A stretch of DNA of 64,000 nucleotides from Paraburkholderia madseniana (GTDB lineage: Bacteria > Pseudomonadota > Gammaproteobacteria > Burkholderiales > Burkholderiaceae): the NCBI RefSeq assembly GCF_009690905.1, contig NZ_VOSW01000025.1, positions 35,697 to 99,696 on the forward strand, in the 5' to 3' direction. Position numbers and translations under genes: made by a program. The notes below the pieces were generated by a model. The model did no database searches and had not been told where the DNA came from. It saw nothing but the letters and a program-made list of their open reading frames with translations. This document shows positions 16,441 to 25,288 of the stretch, one piece after another (the first letter of the stretch is position 1; every line of letters starts with the position of its first letter).

Positions 16441-17397
16441 TCAAACGAGTGTCGTATCGGCAAGCGTCGCCTTGCGCGGATGACCCACGATCTTGATGCT
16501 GGTCACCCCTAGCATCTTCGGGAGCTGATCGCTTGCTACCGTAAGCGGCCCGGGGCCGGGACCGTTGCCGGCGGTCGGCTGCGGATAGGCTGTCGAGCGG
16601 GCGGTATGGAAAGTGATATTGCCTTCGACCTTCGACACGATCTGATGAATATGGCCGTTCAACACGGTCACCGAGCCGAAGCGCTTCAGATAGCTCATGG
16701 CCTGACCGGCATCGCCTGTGCCCCACCCCCACGGTTCGTAGATCGTCCACATCGGCATATGGGCAAAGACGACGATCGGCGTGCTGGACGAGCGGCCCTT
16801 CAGGTCATTTTCGAGCCAGGCGAGTTGGTCGTCGCCGAGACCGCCCAGGCCGTTAGGCTTGAAATGCATCACGTTGACGAGTCCGACGAAGTGCACGCCG
16901 TTGTGGTCGAAGCTGTAATAGCCTTTGTTGTCCGACGCCTTGCCGAAGCGGCTGAAGTATTCGGTTCCGGGGCCGTCCGTCACGTCATGCTCGCCGGGCA
17001 CGGTGTGGAGTTCCGTGATATTCAGACCCGACATCAACTGCGCCGCGAGATCGAACTCCGCCGGCTTGGACAGATGCGTGATGTCGCCCGTGTGGATGGT
17101 CAGCGCGGGCTTGACCGGCATGGCGTTGACGTAGTCGATCGTCTGTTTGAGCGTGCCCGCGACGTCCGGGTTGGCTTCTTTGTTGAAGCCGATATGCGAA
17201 TCGCTGATCTGCAGGAAAAGCGGCACGCCCATGGACGTCGCGGATGATTTCGCGTCGGCCGCGAGGGCCAGTTCCACTGGCGTGAGAATGCCGCCGGCAA
17301 GAACGAACACCGTACCTACGCCGCCGAAAGCGAGACATTTCAGGGCGCCACGGCGTGACGGGTTGAATGCAGGATCGGATGAATGATGTGACGACAT
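16441..17397 (-). CDS. Tat-exported metallophosphoesterase
   Basis: 318-aa calcineurin-like phosphoesterase. The N-terminus has a twin-arginine signal (SRRGALKCLAFGG with a hydrophobic stretch after it), so the folded protein is exported. The metal-binding blocks are QISDSHIGF (D-x-H), TGDITH, VPGEHD, FAHMP and LNGHIH. The third block has Glu where most family members have Asn (GNHD), noted as unusual. GAGGTCAAC precedes ATG 17397; a frame open for ten more residues upstream is not used. It is in an operon with the cupredoxin, and the substrate is unknown. Confidence 0.9.
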   Translation of the reverse strand: MSSHHSSDPAFNPSRRGALKCLAFGGVGTVFVLAGGILTPVELALAADAKSSATSMGVPLFLQISDSHIGFNKEANPDVAGTLKQTIDYVNAMPVKPALTIHTGDITHLSKPAEFDLAAQLMSGLNITELHTVPGEHDVTDGPGTEYFSRFGKASDNKGYYSFDHNGVHFVGLVNVMHFKPNGLGGLGDDQLAWLENDLKGRSSSTPIVVFAHMPMWTIYEPWGWGTGDAGQAMSYLKRFGSVTVLNGHIHQIVSKVEGNITFHTARSTAYPQPTAGNGPGPGPLTVASDQLPKMLGVTSIKIVGHPRKATLADTTLV

Positions 17398-17637
17398 GTT
17401 GACCTCACGATAGGGATTCGCAGGCAAACCGCGGGATCATCCGGCGGGCCACACGACTCGGTTCATCAGGAAGACTGGCGTGCCGACGGTTTTATTCCAT
17501 GAAAAAGAAAATTAGTGCCGGCTGATGAATCCAGCCGTACAGGCTTACATGTGCGGCGTCTGAACAAACGGGAAATGGGAATAGCCGCGCCGCGGCGGCG
17601 GTTATGCAGGTGAGAGCAACTGAAAGGAGTAGCCAAC

Positions 17638-17829
17638 ATGGACATCATCGATATGGCCCGTGCCTCGGGCATGGCGGTCATCCTGGACGGCAGGATTGGC
17701 CGGGAGGAATACCAGAGCGTGTGCGGTTCGCTATCCGCGCTGCAGCGATTTGCAGAAGCGGTGCGCCAGGGTACGGTGCAACCGAGCGGACATCGGAAGC
17801 GCACCGCCGCCCCCACTCGCAGGGCGTGA
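17638..17829 (+). CDS. Small hypothetical protein
   Basis: 63-aa soluble protein, MDIIDMARASGMAVILDGRI at the start, no recognised family. The case for a real gene is the strong ribosome-binding site (AAAGGAG, 8 nt before ATG 17638) and the similar strong site at the next gene 105 bp downstream. It has a basic Arg/Thr-rich tail. It is probably cotranscribed with the SdhC-like membrane protein, divergent from the phosphoesterase/cupredoxin pair. Confidence 0.6.
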   Translation: MDIIDMARASGMAVILDGRIGREEYQSVCGSLSALQRFAEAVRQGTVQPSGHRKRTAAPTRRA

Positions 17830-17934
17830 GGGGCTGAGGAGCTTGAGACGGCCGGCGCGGCCGCAAGCTCGACGCGGTTCAACTGCGGCCTCCCGTGCCG
17901 CTTTCCGAAGCATACAAATTGAAAGGAGGTCAAT

Positions 17935-18681
17935 GTGCGCCCGGAATTGTTGCCCGTTCTGCGCCGCCTGCAACTCGGATCGGGCGTGGTGCTGCTTATT
18001 TATCTGTTTTTGCACCTGGTCAATCACGCGCTCGGCATCTGGTCACTCGATCTTGCCGGGCGCGGACTCACGCTCGCCCTGTGGATCTGGCATAGCGAGC
18101 CCGGCACGATCCTTCTGTACGGTGCGGCCATGCTCCATTTCGCGCTGGCTGTGCGCACGATTTACGGGCGTCGCCACTGGGCGCTCCCGCCCGAAGAATG
18201 GATCCGGTTGTGGGCCGGACTCAGCCTGCCCCTGCTGCTCATCCGGCATGCGGTAGCGACGCGCCTCGCGACGTCGCTGTATGGCTTCGAGCCGAACTAC
18301 GAGCGGATCGTCATATCGCTGATCACGAGCGGCACGCAGGGTCTGCAACTTGCTCTGCTCGCGCCAGGCTGGATCCATGGCTGCCTCGGCGTGTGGTTTC
18401 GATTGCGTCACTATCCGGCGATGCAGCGCGCGAGGCCCGCCCTGCTGACCCTGCTCGTTGGTTTGCCATTGCTGTCGGCCGTGGGTTTTCTGCGGATGAA
18501 GCAGGCCGTCGTGGCAATGCATGTTGTTCTCCCTGCGCCTGATTCGAAACTGCTGATGCACCAGCTTGCACTCGATACGTGGCGTCACAGTCTCGTTTCG
18601 CTTTACCTTGCCGTGGTCGTCAGCGCGCTTCTAGCGGGTCTGTTGCGGAATTGGCTGGAGCGCCGACCGAGTTCGGCATGA
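17935..18681 (+). CDS. SdhC-like heme-b membrane module, as found in class III adenylate cyclases, without cyclase domain
   Basis: 248-aa inner-membrane protein with about six helices. The signature LFLHLVNHALGIWSL at residues ~24-38, HFALAVRTIY, and GWIHGCLGVWFRLR match what I recall of the N-terminal succinate-dehydrogenase-C-like, heme-binding anchor of class III adenylate cyclases of rhizobia and burkholderias. Candidate heme ligands are His27, His31 and the His in WIHGC. Those proteins continue with a cyclase domain; this one stops at 18681 and nothing cyclase-like follows. AAAGGAGG sits before the GTG start. It could be a redox or nitric-oxide-responsive partner, or a cytochrome b in its own right; this is inference. 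Confidence 0.72.
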   Translation: MRPELLPVLRRLQLGSGVVLLIYLFLHLVNHALGIWSLDLAGRGLTLALWIWHSEPGTILLYGAAMLHFALAVRTIYGRRHWALPPEEWIRLWAGLSLPLLLIRHAVATRLATSLYGFEPNYERIVISLITSGTQGLQLALLAPGWIHGCLGVWFRLRHYPAMQRARPALLTLLVGLPLLSAVGFLRMKQAVVAMHVVLPAPDSKLLMHQLALDTWRHSLVSLYLAVVVSALLAGLLRNWLERRPSSA

Positions 18682-18770
18682 GCGACACGAGCATTCGACC
18701 GCTTATCCACGCGGATGCAGATGTCAGAGCAGGGTAGAAAACGCTGCGCTCGCTCGATGCAGCAGACGTG

Positions 18771-18805
18771 CCGTGGCCCGCATCGCATGAGGATGCGGGC
18801 CACGG
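18771..18805. terminator. Strong hairpin between convergent genes
   Basis: Perfect 14-bp stem CCGTGGCCCGCATC / GATGCGGGCCACGG with a 7-nt loop, lying between the SdhC-like gene and the convergent M1 peptidase. On the plus strand TTTT follows about 8 nt later. It probably serves the plus-strand transcript and perhaps both. Confidence 0.65.
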
Positions 18806-18849
18806 CCCTGCCTTTTACTACGGCCCGTACAGCTACGGGCTTTCCGGGC

Positions 18850-21024
18850 TTATTGCCCTTGCTGCGCTTGCGGCTTCAGCTTGAACTTGCCCTGATAGCG
18901 GATCGTCGGACGAAGCGACTGTGGGGTCGGCGCGGTCATCAGCAACTGACGCGCCAGCGGCGTAGCCGTCGGGCTGAGCGAGCCAATACTGGTTGCCCGC
19001 GACGGATCCGCCAGACCATTCTTCACCAGCAGCTTGGCCTCGAGTTGCAGACTGGTCAGCAAAACCGGATCCTTCAGCGCGTTCCCCTGCGCCAGCAACT
19101 GACTCCACGCGTTGTTGCTGTAGTTCGTCACGTAGTAGTCGAGACCGCTCGGATCCGCGAGCACCGCGGAACAGCCGTTAAGGCGCACCTGCATTTGCGT
19201 GTCCTTCATCGCAACCGTCTTGCGCGATGTCAGTCCGTCACCGTAGGCGAGCGTCAACGGAATAGTCCATTGCGTGCCGGGGTACTGGTTCTGGTTCGGG
19301 AAGGGCGACTGCTTCAGCGTGACCACGGTCTGATTGGTCGTCAGATCGCACTGGGTGTCGAGCGACAGCAAAGGCACGCCGGTTTGCCGCACGAAACTGT
19401 CGCCGATCGCGACCATCGGCTCGCCGCTCGCCTTGGCCAGTTCGTCCCACAAGCGCTTCGGCGTGCCGTTGCCGAGCGCATAGTCGGCCAGATACGACTG
19501 CAGCCCTTTGCGCAACACGTCCTCGCCGAGATAATTCTCCAGCATCTTCAGCACATGGCCGCCCTTGTCGTACGTAAAGGCGCTCGCGCTCAGCACGAAG
19601 TCGTTCGAGGCCCAGCCGTTGAAGTTCGGCTGCACCGGGAACGAAGTGGATTTCAGATCGGCGTTGATGACCGCATACTTGTTCTTCACGTCGTCGACCC
19701 AACTGAAGCGGTCCGGGAAGAAGCGCACCTTGGTCTTGTTCTCGAAGAACGTCGCGAACGATTCGTTCAGCCACACGTCGTCCCACCAGTCGAGCGTGAC
19801 CAGATCGCCGAACCACTGATGCGCGGCTTCATGCGTCAAAACCGTCACGCCATAGTCGGACATGGTGGTGCCAGGCGCCGGCAGAATATCGTCGGCGAAT
19901 TCGAGAATCGCGCCCCAGTTCTCCATCCCGCCGAAGTTCAGATCCTTCTGCTCCTTGAACGCGTCGTTTGCGGCGATCGTGTCGAACTTGGTGAGCGGCA
20001 ACGGAATGCCGGTATAGCGATAGTAGTAATCGAGCGCCTGCTTGGTCTGCTGCATGGCCGGTTTCGCCCAGTCGCGCATGCCGGGCGGCGTGAAGATGCG
20101 CAGATGGAGACCCTTATGGTCAGGCAGCGGGCTCGAGAAGTCGTCTTCGAGAATGTCGAACTGGCCACCACCGAAGAAGAGCAGATACGAAGGCATCGGC
20201 GGCGTCTTTTCGAACGACACCAGTTTGTAGCCGCTGTCCACATTCACGGCCGGCTTTTCCGCCGCGTTCGAGACGACGTTCCAGTTCTGCGGGACTTCCG
20301 CACTCACCTCGTAGGTGGGCCGGAAAGCCGGTTCGTCCCAACCCGGGAACCATTGCCGCGCGAGGTTCGATTCGCCTTGCGTGAGAATCGCGCCGCTCGT
20401 CGTGCCATCGGTCGACTTCAGGTCGACGCGGAACACACCCTCCGCCGCGGAACAACCCGGATAGGGATCGTTGCCGCAACTGCCGCCAGTTTTGGCGACC
20501 GGATCGTCGTAGGTCTTGAAGTTGATGATGCCGCTCCACTCCATGTGCAGCGAGTAGTTGCCGGCCGCGATCTGCCCGCTCACGGACCGAAGCTGGTAGA
20601 AATCGCCGTCATCCTGCGGCGTGGCGATCAGTTGGATGTTGCCTGGCTGCAGCGTGATCGTGCCGTTCGTGAACTTGACGCGATGCCCGGCAATCGTGAT
20701 CGCGTTGACGGCCTTCAGCACCTTGATCTGGACGTCCGCGCGGCCGTCGAATGAAGAGAGCGCCGGGTTCGGCCGGAACCACAGCTTGTAGTTGATCGGT
20801 GTGACCGTATCGGGCAATTCGACCGGCGGCACGCTCTTGTTGATCGATGCGTCCGCAACGATCGGCGCAGTGGGCGGCGCAAGCGCCACATCGGAGGCGG
20901 CGGCCGGCGCCTGGGCGGACTTGCTCGAGAGCGTCGACGAGCTGTCTGAACCGCCGCAGCCCGCCAGGACCATTATTCCGGCGAACGCCAGGCACTGTAT
21001 CTGCAATCGGAAATTTATACGCAT
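18850..21024 (-). CDS. M1 family aminopeptidase, lipoprotein
   Basis: 724-aa zinc metallopeptidase that removes N-terminal residues from peptides. A signal with lipobox VLAGCGG indicates a lipoprotein facing the periplasm or anchored in the outer membrane. The M1 zinc site is complete: H398-E399-x-x-H402 in THEAAHQWFGD and Glu421 in LNESFATF, 19 residues on. FGGMENWGAI is the GxMEN substrate-binding motif. An N-terminal beta domain precedes the catalytic domain and a helical ERAP-like C-terminal domain follows. GAGGATTAAC before ATG 21024 supports the start. Monocistronic. Confidence 0.95.
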   Translation of the reverse strand: MRINFRLQIQCLAFAGIMVLAGCGGSDSSSTLSSKSAQAPAAASDVALAPPTAPIVADASINKSVPPVELPDTVTPINYKLWFRPNPALSSFDGRADVQIKVLKAVNAITIAGHRVKFTNGTITLQPGNIQLIATPQDDGDFYQLRSVSGQIAAGNYSLHMEWSGIINFKTYDDPVAKTGGSCGNDPYPGCSAAEGVFRVDLKSTDGTTSGAILTQGESNLARQWFPGWDEPAFRPTYEVSAEVPQNWNVVSNAAEKPAVNVDSGYKLVSFEKTPPMPSYLLFFGGGQFDILEDDFSSPLPDHKGLHLRIFTPPGMRDWAKPAMQQTKQALDYYYRYTGIPLPLTKFDTIAANDAFKEQKDLNFGGMENWGAILEFADDILPAPGTTMSDYGVTVLTHEAAHQWFGDLVTLDWWDDVWLNESFATFFENKTKVRFFPDRFSWVDDVKNKYAVINADLKSTSFPVQPNFNGWASNDFVLSASAFTYDKGGHVLKMLENYLGEDVLRKGLQSYLADYALGNGTPKRLWDELAKASGEPMVAIGDSFVRQTGVPLLSLDTQCDLTTNQTVVTLKQSPFPNQNQYPGTQWTIPLTLAYGDGLTSRKTVAMKDTQMQVRLNGCSAVLADPSGLDYYVTNYSNNAWSQLLAQGNALKDPVLLTSLQLEAKLLVKNGLADPSRATSIGSLSPTATPLARQLLMTAPTPQSLRPTIRYQGKFKLKPQAQQGQ

Positions 21025-21583
21025 AGTTAATCCTCGACTGACAAAATCGGCATAAAGAAAGTGCGATGAGTGCTTAAGCTGTGTTTCTCTGTTTTTTCAG
21101 CAAAAAAGGTCTCCCGCATTAGCGCCGGATTGCTAGCGAGAATATATGGGCGTGTTACTGCCTCAGCACTTGTGGCTGATTTTCGGATTGCACTTTTTAA
21201 TAATTACAATACTTTCAGAAAGGCGACGTGAGCCGTTTTTCTGCAGTTTCATGCGATCGCCTGACTGACGGACAAAGCGGCGGCTCGCCTGCGTCTCCGA
21301 GCAGGTGGACAGGAACCGGGTCAGTTTTAGCGACAGTGCGTAGCCTAGATTGGCAAACGTTCTCGTGTCAACTTCCTTTCACAATCTTTCCTGAATGAGT
21401 GCACTACGTATGCAAATAGAATGGATGAAGTAATCGGCAGAGTTAATACTCTAAAGGCGGGATACGCGCACATTTCTACGAGAAACTTTATTTTATTGCA
21501 GTGCGGAGTGTGCTATTAGACGTGGCGACAGACAATGTTTTTAAAATTAGCTAGCTGTTGAGTCCACGAAAGAAAATAAACCA
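21025..21583. other. Long, relatively AT-rich intergenic region without a recognised gene
   Basis: 559 bp upstream of the M1 peptidase. GC content is visibly below the neighbours, especially 21100-21230 and 21400-21590 (for example AATAATTACAATACTTTC and TTATTTTATTG). It must include the peptidase promoter. No tRNA, riboswitch or coding frame with family similarity was recognised. It may be a degraded insertion or a non-coding RNA region, but there is no positive evidence for either. Confidence 0.45.
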
Positions 21584-21820
21584 TTAACGAATGAAGTGGC
21601 CGCAAATCGGCATCGCACTCAGGCGCGCATAGAACGACGACTGTCCGCCGCGGACATCGGCGAATTGATCGGCCGCCAACGCGGAGCCGGCGGCAGCGCC
21701 GATCGCGATCAACACGATCGCGATTCGGCGCAGACGCCCGGCACGGCCGATCAGCGTGCCCGACACGCTACGCCAACTGGCGAGCAAAGTCATGGCGAGT
21801 GCAACGATCGCGCAGCACAT
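21584..21820 (-). CDS. Small hydrophobic hypothetical protein
   Basis: 78-aa protein with two hydrophobic stretches (about residues 2-14 and 32-50), starting MCCAIVALAMTLLASW. The ATG lies 10 nt after the GST stop with GAAGG at a good distance, so coupled translation as the last gene of the arsR-AHSA1-GST operon is plausible. No family is recognised and the composition is not decisive, so it could also be a chance frame. Confidence 0.42.
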   Translation of the reverse strand: MCCAIVALAMTLLASWRSVSGTLIGRAGRLRRIAIVLIAIGAAAGSALAADQFADVRGGQSSFYARLSAMPICGHFIR

Positions 21821-21830
21821 GGTCGTGCCT

Positions 21831-22487
21831 TCAGGCGTGGAGCGCAGCGTTCGCAGCGGAAGTGCCGGAAGTCTCCGAGCGCACCGGAAACGGATTGCGC
21901 CATGCTTCGATGGTGTTCAGCTGATCGTGCCAGCGCTGTATTTCCGGAAACTCATCGAGCGGCATGGCGGCTTTTTTCGCATAAGGCAGCGCGATGGCAA
22001 CGGAAAAATCCGCGACGCTCAGGCCGTCTCCGAGCAGCCATTTGCGACCTTTGAGTTGCTGGTTGAGCACGCGGGCAGACTTGCGAAACATGCCCTGCTC
22101 TTCAGCGACTTTCGACGAGTCGGGTCCGCCGAGTGCAAACATCGGCTTGATGATGGACTCGAAGTAAAGCGCGCCGGCGTGCGGATAAAAATGGTGGCTG
22201 TTCCAGCTGAACCAGCGCAGGACATCGATCTGCCGGTCATCACGCGGCCAGAGGTCGGACTCTGCACGCTGCGCGAAATGGCTGATGATCGCGTCCGCTT
22301 CCCAGATGATTCGCTCGCCGTCGACGAGGCACGGCACCTTGCCATTCGGATTGATCGCCAGATAGCCCGGCTTGCTCTGCTCGCCCTTCGTCAGATCGAC
22401 CAAGGCATAGTCAATCGGCAAGCCTAAATATTTCGCTACTGCACAGGTTTTCCGTGGAGCCAGTGTTTCAGCGTAATAGAGCTTCAT
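21831..22487 (-). CDS. Glutathione S-transferase family protein
   Basis: 218-aa GST. N-terminal domain MKLYYAETLAPRKTCAVAKYL, with NPNGKVPCLVDG (cis-Pro) and IIWEADAIISHFA (the usual ESxAI is EADAI here). The C-terminal helical domain has LSVADFSVAIAL. GAGG precedes ATG 22487. It lies 46 bp downstream of the AHSA1-domain gene on the same strand, in an operon headed by an ArsR-type regulator, so its expression is probably tied to that regulator. Substrate unknown. Confidence 0.9.
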   Translation of the reverse strand: MKLYYAETLAPRKTCAVAKYLGLPIDYALVDLTKGEQSKPGYLAINPNGKVPCLVDGERIIWEADAIISHFAQRAESDLWPRDDRQIDVLRWFSWNSHHFYPHAGALYFESIIKPMFALGGPDSSKVAEEQGMFRKSARVLNQQLKGRKWLLGDGLSVADFSVAIALPYAKKAAMPLDEFPEIQRWHDQLNTIEAWRNPFPVRSETSGTSAANAALHA

Positions 22488-22533
22488 ATTCAACCTCGGT
22501 ATGAGTTGAGTTCGTTTCCGATGCGCGTCAGCG

Positions 22534-22986
22534 TCAGTTGTCTTCGTCTTCCGGTTGCGCCACGAACGCGTCGAGCTTATCCAATGCGGGGCTCCAGCCG
22601 GTCTGATGAGCGTCGCGTTCGGCCTCGTCGAAGAACTGCGCGTGCGTGAGAGTGAGCTCGGTTCCGTCTTCAATGGGGCGCAGCCTGATGGTGACGAGCG
22701 AGCGCCACTCGGGGGTGGTGACCCACTCCCACGTAAAGACGAGCTTGCGGTCCGTTTCGACTTCCAGGTATTCGCCGCGGCAGTCGTGCGTTTTGCCGTC
22801 CAGTGTCTGGAACACCACGCGAAATTGGCCGCCCACGCGCGGATCGGCTTCGGCGCTGAGCACTGGCCCCGCGTCAGGCCCCCACCAGCGCGCCATCAGT
22901 TCGGATATCGTCCACGCTGCATAAACTCGGGCTGGCGGGGCTTTGATGCGCCGCACGATAGTCAGGCTCGGCTTTTCCTGGGTCAT
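22534..22986 (-). CDS. SRPBCC / AHSA1-domain protein
   Basis: 150-aa START-like protein of the activator-of-Hsp90-ATPase-1 homologue family. Typical marks are IKAPPARVYAAWTISELMARWWGP near the N-terminus (two blocks) and LTHAQFFDEAERDAHQTGWSPALDKL near the end. Such domains hold hydrophobic ligands in a deep pocket; no specific function is known for this protein. Its start overlaps the stop of the ArsR gene by 4 bp (ATGA), the standard pairing of ArsR-type regulators with AHSA1 proteins. Confidence 0.92.
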   Translation of the reverse strand: MTQEKPSLTIVRRIKAPPARVYAAWTISELMARWWGPDAGPVLSAEADPRVGGQFRVVFQTLDGKTHDCRGEYLEVETDRKLVFTWEWVTTPEWRSLVTIRLRPIEDGTELTLTHAQFFDEAERDAHQTGWSPALDKLDAFVAQPEDEDN

Positions 22987-23318
22987 TCCTCGTGTCCCTC
23001 CACAAAATCGGCAAGCCGGTCGAGGCTCGCGGACCAGAAGCGCTCATAGCGCCTCAACCATGCCATCGCCTCCTCCATCGGCCCTGCGACCAGATCGACC
23101 GAAACGGTCCGTCCGCTCTTGGTACGCGCCACCAGACCCGCGTCGCTCAGCACGTCGAGGTGCTTCATGACCGCCGGAAGCTTGAGCGGCAGTGGCCGCG
23201 CGATTTCCGTAATCGACAGGCCGGGCTCCCGCTCAAGGCGAGCGAGGATGGCCCGGCGTGTCGGGTCCACGAGGGCGGAAAACGTACGATCGAGTTGACT
23301 GACTGGAGACTTTGCCAT
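22983..23318 (-). CDS. ArsR-type winged-helix regulator
   Basis: 111-aa ArsR/SmtB-fold repressor. It starts MAKSPVSQLDRTFSALVDPTRR; the core FSALVDPTRRAILARL and ITEIARPLPLKLPAVMKHLDVL contains the recognition helix. It has no Cys-rich metal site, so it belongs to the non-metal group usually linked with AHSA1 genes. It overlaps the AHSA1 gene by 4 bp and heads an operon of regulator, AHSA1 protein, GST and possibly a small protein. It faces a LysR gene across 136 bp. Confidence 0.92.
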   Translation of the reverse strand: MAKSPVSQLDRTFSALVDPTRRAILARLEREPGLSITEIARPLPLKLPAVMKHLDVLSDAGLVARTKSGRTVSVDLVAGPMEEAMAWLRRYERFWSASLDRLADFVEGHEE

Positions 23319-23454
23319 ATGGTGAACTATAGGCAGTGAACGAACGGTGTCAAGATTTTTTGTGAGCGAGCCACGGCGCGCGCACTCCTGTTTGCGGCCC
23401 ATCGCCAGTCCGTTCTAGACTGCGGATCGGTCACATTCGAGAGGACAAGCCGGT

Positions 23455-24360
23455 ATGGACCTTCTTCAAGGCATGGCAGTGTTCAAGCGTGTCGTCGATG
23501 CATCGAGCTTTTCGAAGGCGGCCGATTCGCTGGAGATGCCGCGCGCGTCGGTGTCGACGCTCGTGCAGAATCTGGAGAGCCATCTGGGGGTACGCCTGCT
23601 GAATCGCACCACGCGCAGCGTGCAGGTCACCGACGACGGCGCGCTCTACTATGAATACTGCACGCGCATTCTGGCCGAGGTCTCCGACGCCGAGTCCGCG
23701 TTGTCGAACAAGCGGTTGAACCCGCGCGGCACGATTCGGGTGGATACGTCCGCCACTTTTGCCGCTAACGTGCTGCTGCCCGCCATGCGCGATTTCTATG
23801 CGCGCTTCCCGGACATCACCGTGAAGCTGGGACTGGGCGACCGCAACGTCGATCTCATGCAGGAAGGCGTCGATTGCGTGATCCGGATCGGCGTGCTCGA
23901 CGATTCGAATCTCGTCGCGCGGCCGATCGGCAGTGTCCGCATGAGCATCTGCGCCGCGCCGGCGTATCTCGAGCAGATGGGCGAACCCGCCACGCCCGAC
24001 GACCTCGACCGCCATCGGGCCGTCAATTACTTTTCCGCGCGCACGGGGCGTACCTATCCATTAGAGGTTGAAGTGGACGGAGCGCGGGTCAGAAAACCAC
24101 TGGACGGCATACTCGCGGTCAACGAAGGACTGGTGTATGTGATGTCCGCAATCGAAGGATTGGGGATGATTCAGGTTCCGCGCTTCATGGTCGCAAAAGC
24201 GATCCAGGCCGGCGCGTTGCGCGAAATCCTGCGCGCCTACCCATGCCCGCCTCTGCCTCTTTCCTTGCTGTATCCGCATCGTCGCCTGAGCATGTGCGTG
24301 CGGGTATTTAGCGAGTGGGTTCACGAACTCGCGCAGAATAATCCGGACCTCAACGGCTAG
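23455..24360 (+). CDS. LysR-family transcriptional regulator
   Basis: 301-aa LysR regulator beginning MDLLQGMAVFKRVVDASSFS. The HTH is AADSLEMPRASVSTLVQNLE, followed by LLNRTTRSVQVTDDG. The C-terminal effector-binding fold is of the CrgA-like branch (YYEYCTRILAEVSDAE). GAGAGGACAAGCC precedes ATG 23455. It diverges from the ArsR operon, which it might also regulate. Effector and targets are unknown. Confidence 0.93.
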   Translation: MDLLQGMAVFKRVVDASSFSKAADSLEMPRASVSTLVQNLESHLGVRLLNRTTRSVQVTDDGALYYEYCTRILAEVSDAESALSNKRLNPRGTIRVDTSATFAANVLLPAMRDFYARFPDITVKLGLGDRNVDLMQEGVDCVIRIGVLDDSNLVARPIGSVRMSICAAPAYLEQMGEPATPDDLDRHRAVNYFSARTGRTYPLEVEVDGARVRKPLDGILAVNEGLVYVMSAIEGLGMIQVPRFMVAKAIQAGALREILRAYPCPPLPLSLLYPHRRLSMCVRVFSEWVHELAQNNPDLNG

Positions 24361-24390
24361 CAGTACGGTTAACCGCGCATCCCGGCCGCC

Positions 24391-25014
24391 TCACGTCGCC
24401 CCGATCAATCCGCAACGCACCAGCTCCGCCGACAACGCTTCTGCACTGACAAACTTGTATCCCTGCAGGCCGGCGTCGCGTGCGCCGGCCACGTTGGCAT
24501 CCGTATCGTCGACGAAGAGCGTTTCGGCCGCTGGAACACCGAGTTGCTCCACGCAGCGAAGATAGGTTTGAGCGGCCGGCTTCGCTGCGCCGAACGCGGC
24601 GGACGCATAGACGTGCGGACCGAACAGTTGCGCGACGGATGGATTCAGAAAGCCGATATGGTCGGTGAGCAAACGGCAGTTGTTGGTGAGCACGGCGATC
24701 CGGCGATGTTCGGCAATGCGTTCGGCGAGCGCGAGCACTTCTTTATTCGGCGTGATCGATGCGTGGCGCGCGCTCAGCCAGTCTTCCCGACTGACGGGAT
24801 AATTCAGCAGTTCGCCGAGCGCGGCCAGATAGTCGCCGTCGCTGATCTGCCCCGCGTCGGCACGAGCTTCGAGCCCGGAACCCCAGATCGCGTGCCGTAC
24901 AGCCTCAGGCGTCTGCCCGGAAATTGCCGCCAGACGATCGACCCGCGCCGAACGGTCGTAGTGGGACAGGACGCCCTCCATGTCGAACAGGACCAGCGTG
25001 ATGGATGCAGTCAT
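24391..25014 (-). CDS. HAD-superfamily hydrolase (YihX-like, subfamily IA)
   Basis: 207-aa HAD-fold protein. Motif I is LFDMEGVLSHYD, with Asp10 as nucleophile but Glu at the +2 position where Asp is usual. Motif II is AVLTNN, the conserved Lys lies in AAFGAAKP, and motif III is FVDDTDANVAGARDAG. Helical cap between motifs I and II. The fold suggests a small-molecule phosphatase; the D-to-E change may affect phosphatase chemistry. It is convergent with the LysR gene and monocistronic. Confidence 0.88.
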   Translation of the reverse strand: MTASITLVLFDMEGVLSHYDRSARVDRLAAISGQTPEAVRHAIWGSGLEARADAGQISDGDYLAALGELLNYPVSREDWLSARHASITPNKEVLALAERIAEHRRIAVLTNNCRLLTDHIGFLNPSVAQLFGPHVYASAAFGAAKPAAQTYLRCVEQLGVPAAETLFVDDTDANVAGARDAGLQGYKFVSAEALSAELVRCGLIGAT

Positions 25015-25288
25015 GCTGTCGGCCTCGCATCGAAAGCTTCTAGAAATGAACCTGCCATCCGACTGTAGGTCATCGGACGACGATCGGTTTCTATTGTGCC
25101 TCGGCTGGCCGGCGACGCCATGCGCCGCATGAACGAAAAGAGATCAAGCGTACAGGCGCAAACCGCCGCCAGGCAGAGACCTTGGGCAGCGCGGCGAGTC
25201 CACAGCAAAAATTTATCGGATTCACAGTCAGAATCTTTCCTCCGCCTCGACTAAGACCCGAGTAGACTCTTGCGACGAGGAATTTAGC

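Noticed and set aside
18715..20754. 679-codon open frame on the plus strand
   Set aside because: It is antisense to the M1 aminopeptidase, whose motifs are complete; composition is typical of an antisense shadow.
21296..21350. Sequence with a GGGTCAGTTTTAGCGAC stretch, reminiscent of insertion-sequence flanks
   Set aside because: No transposase remnant, terminal inverted repeats or target duplication could be found by eye.
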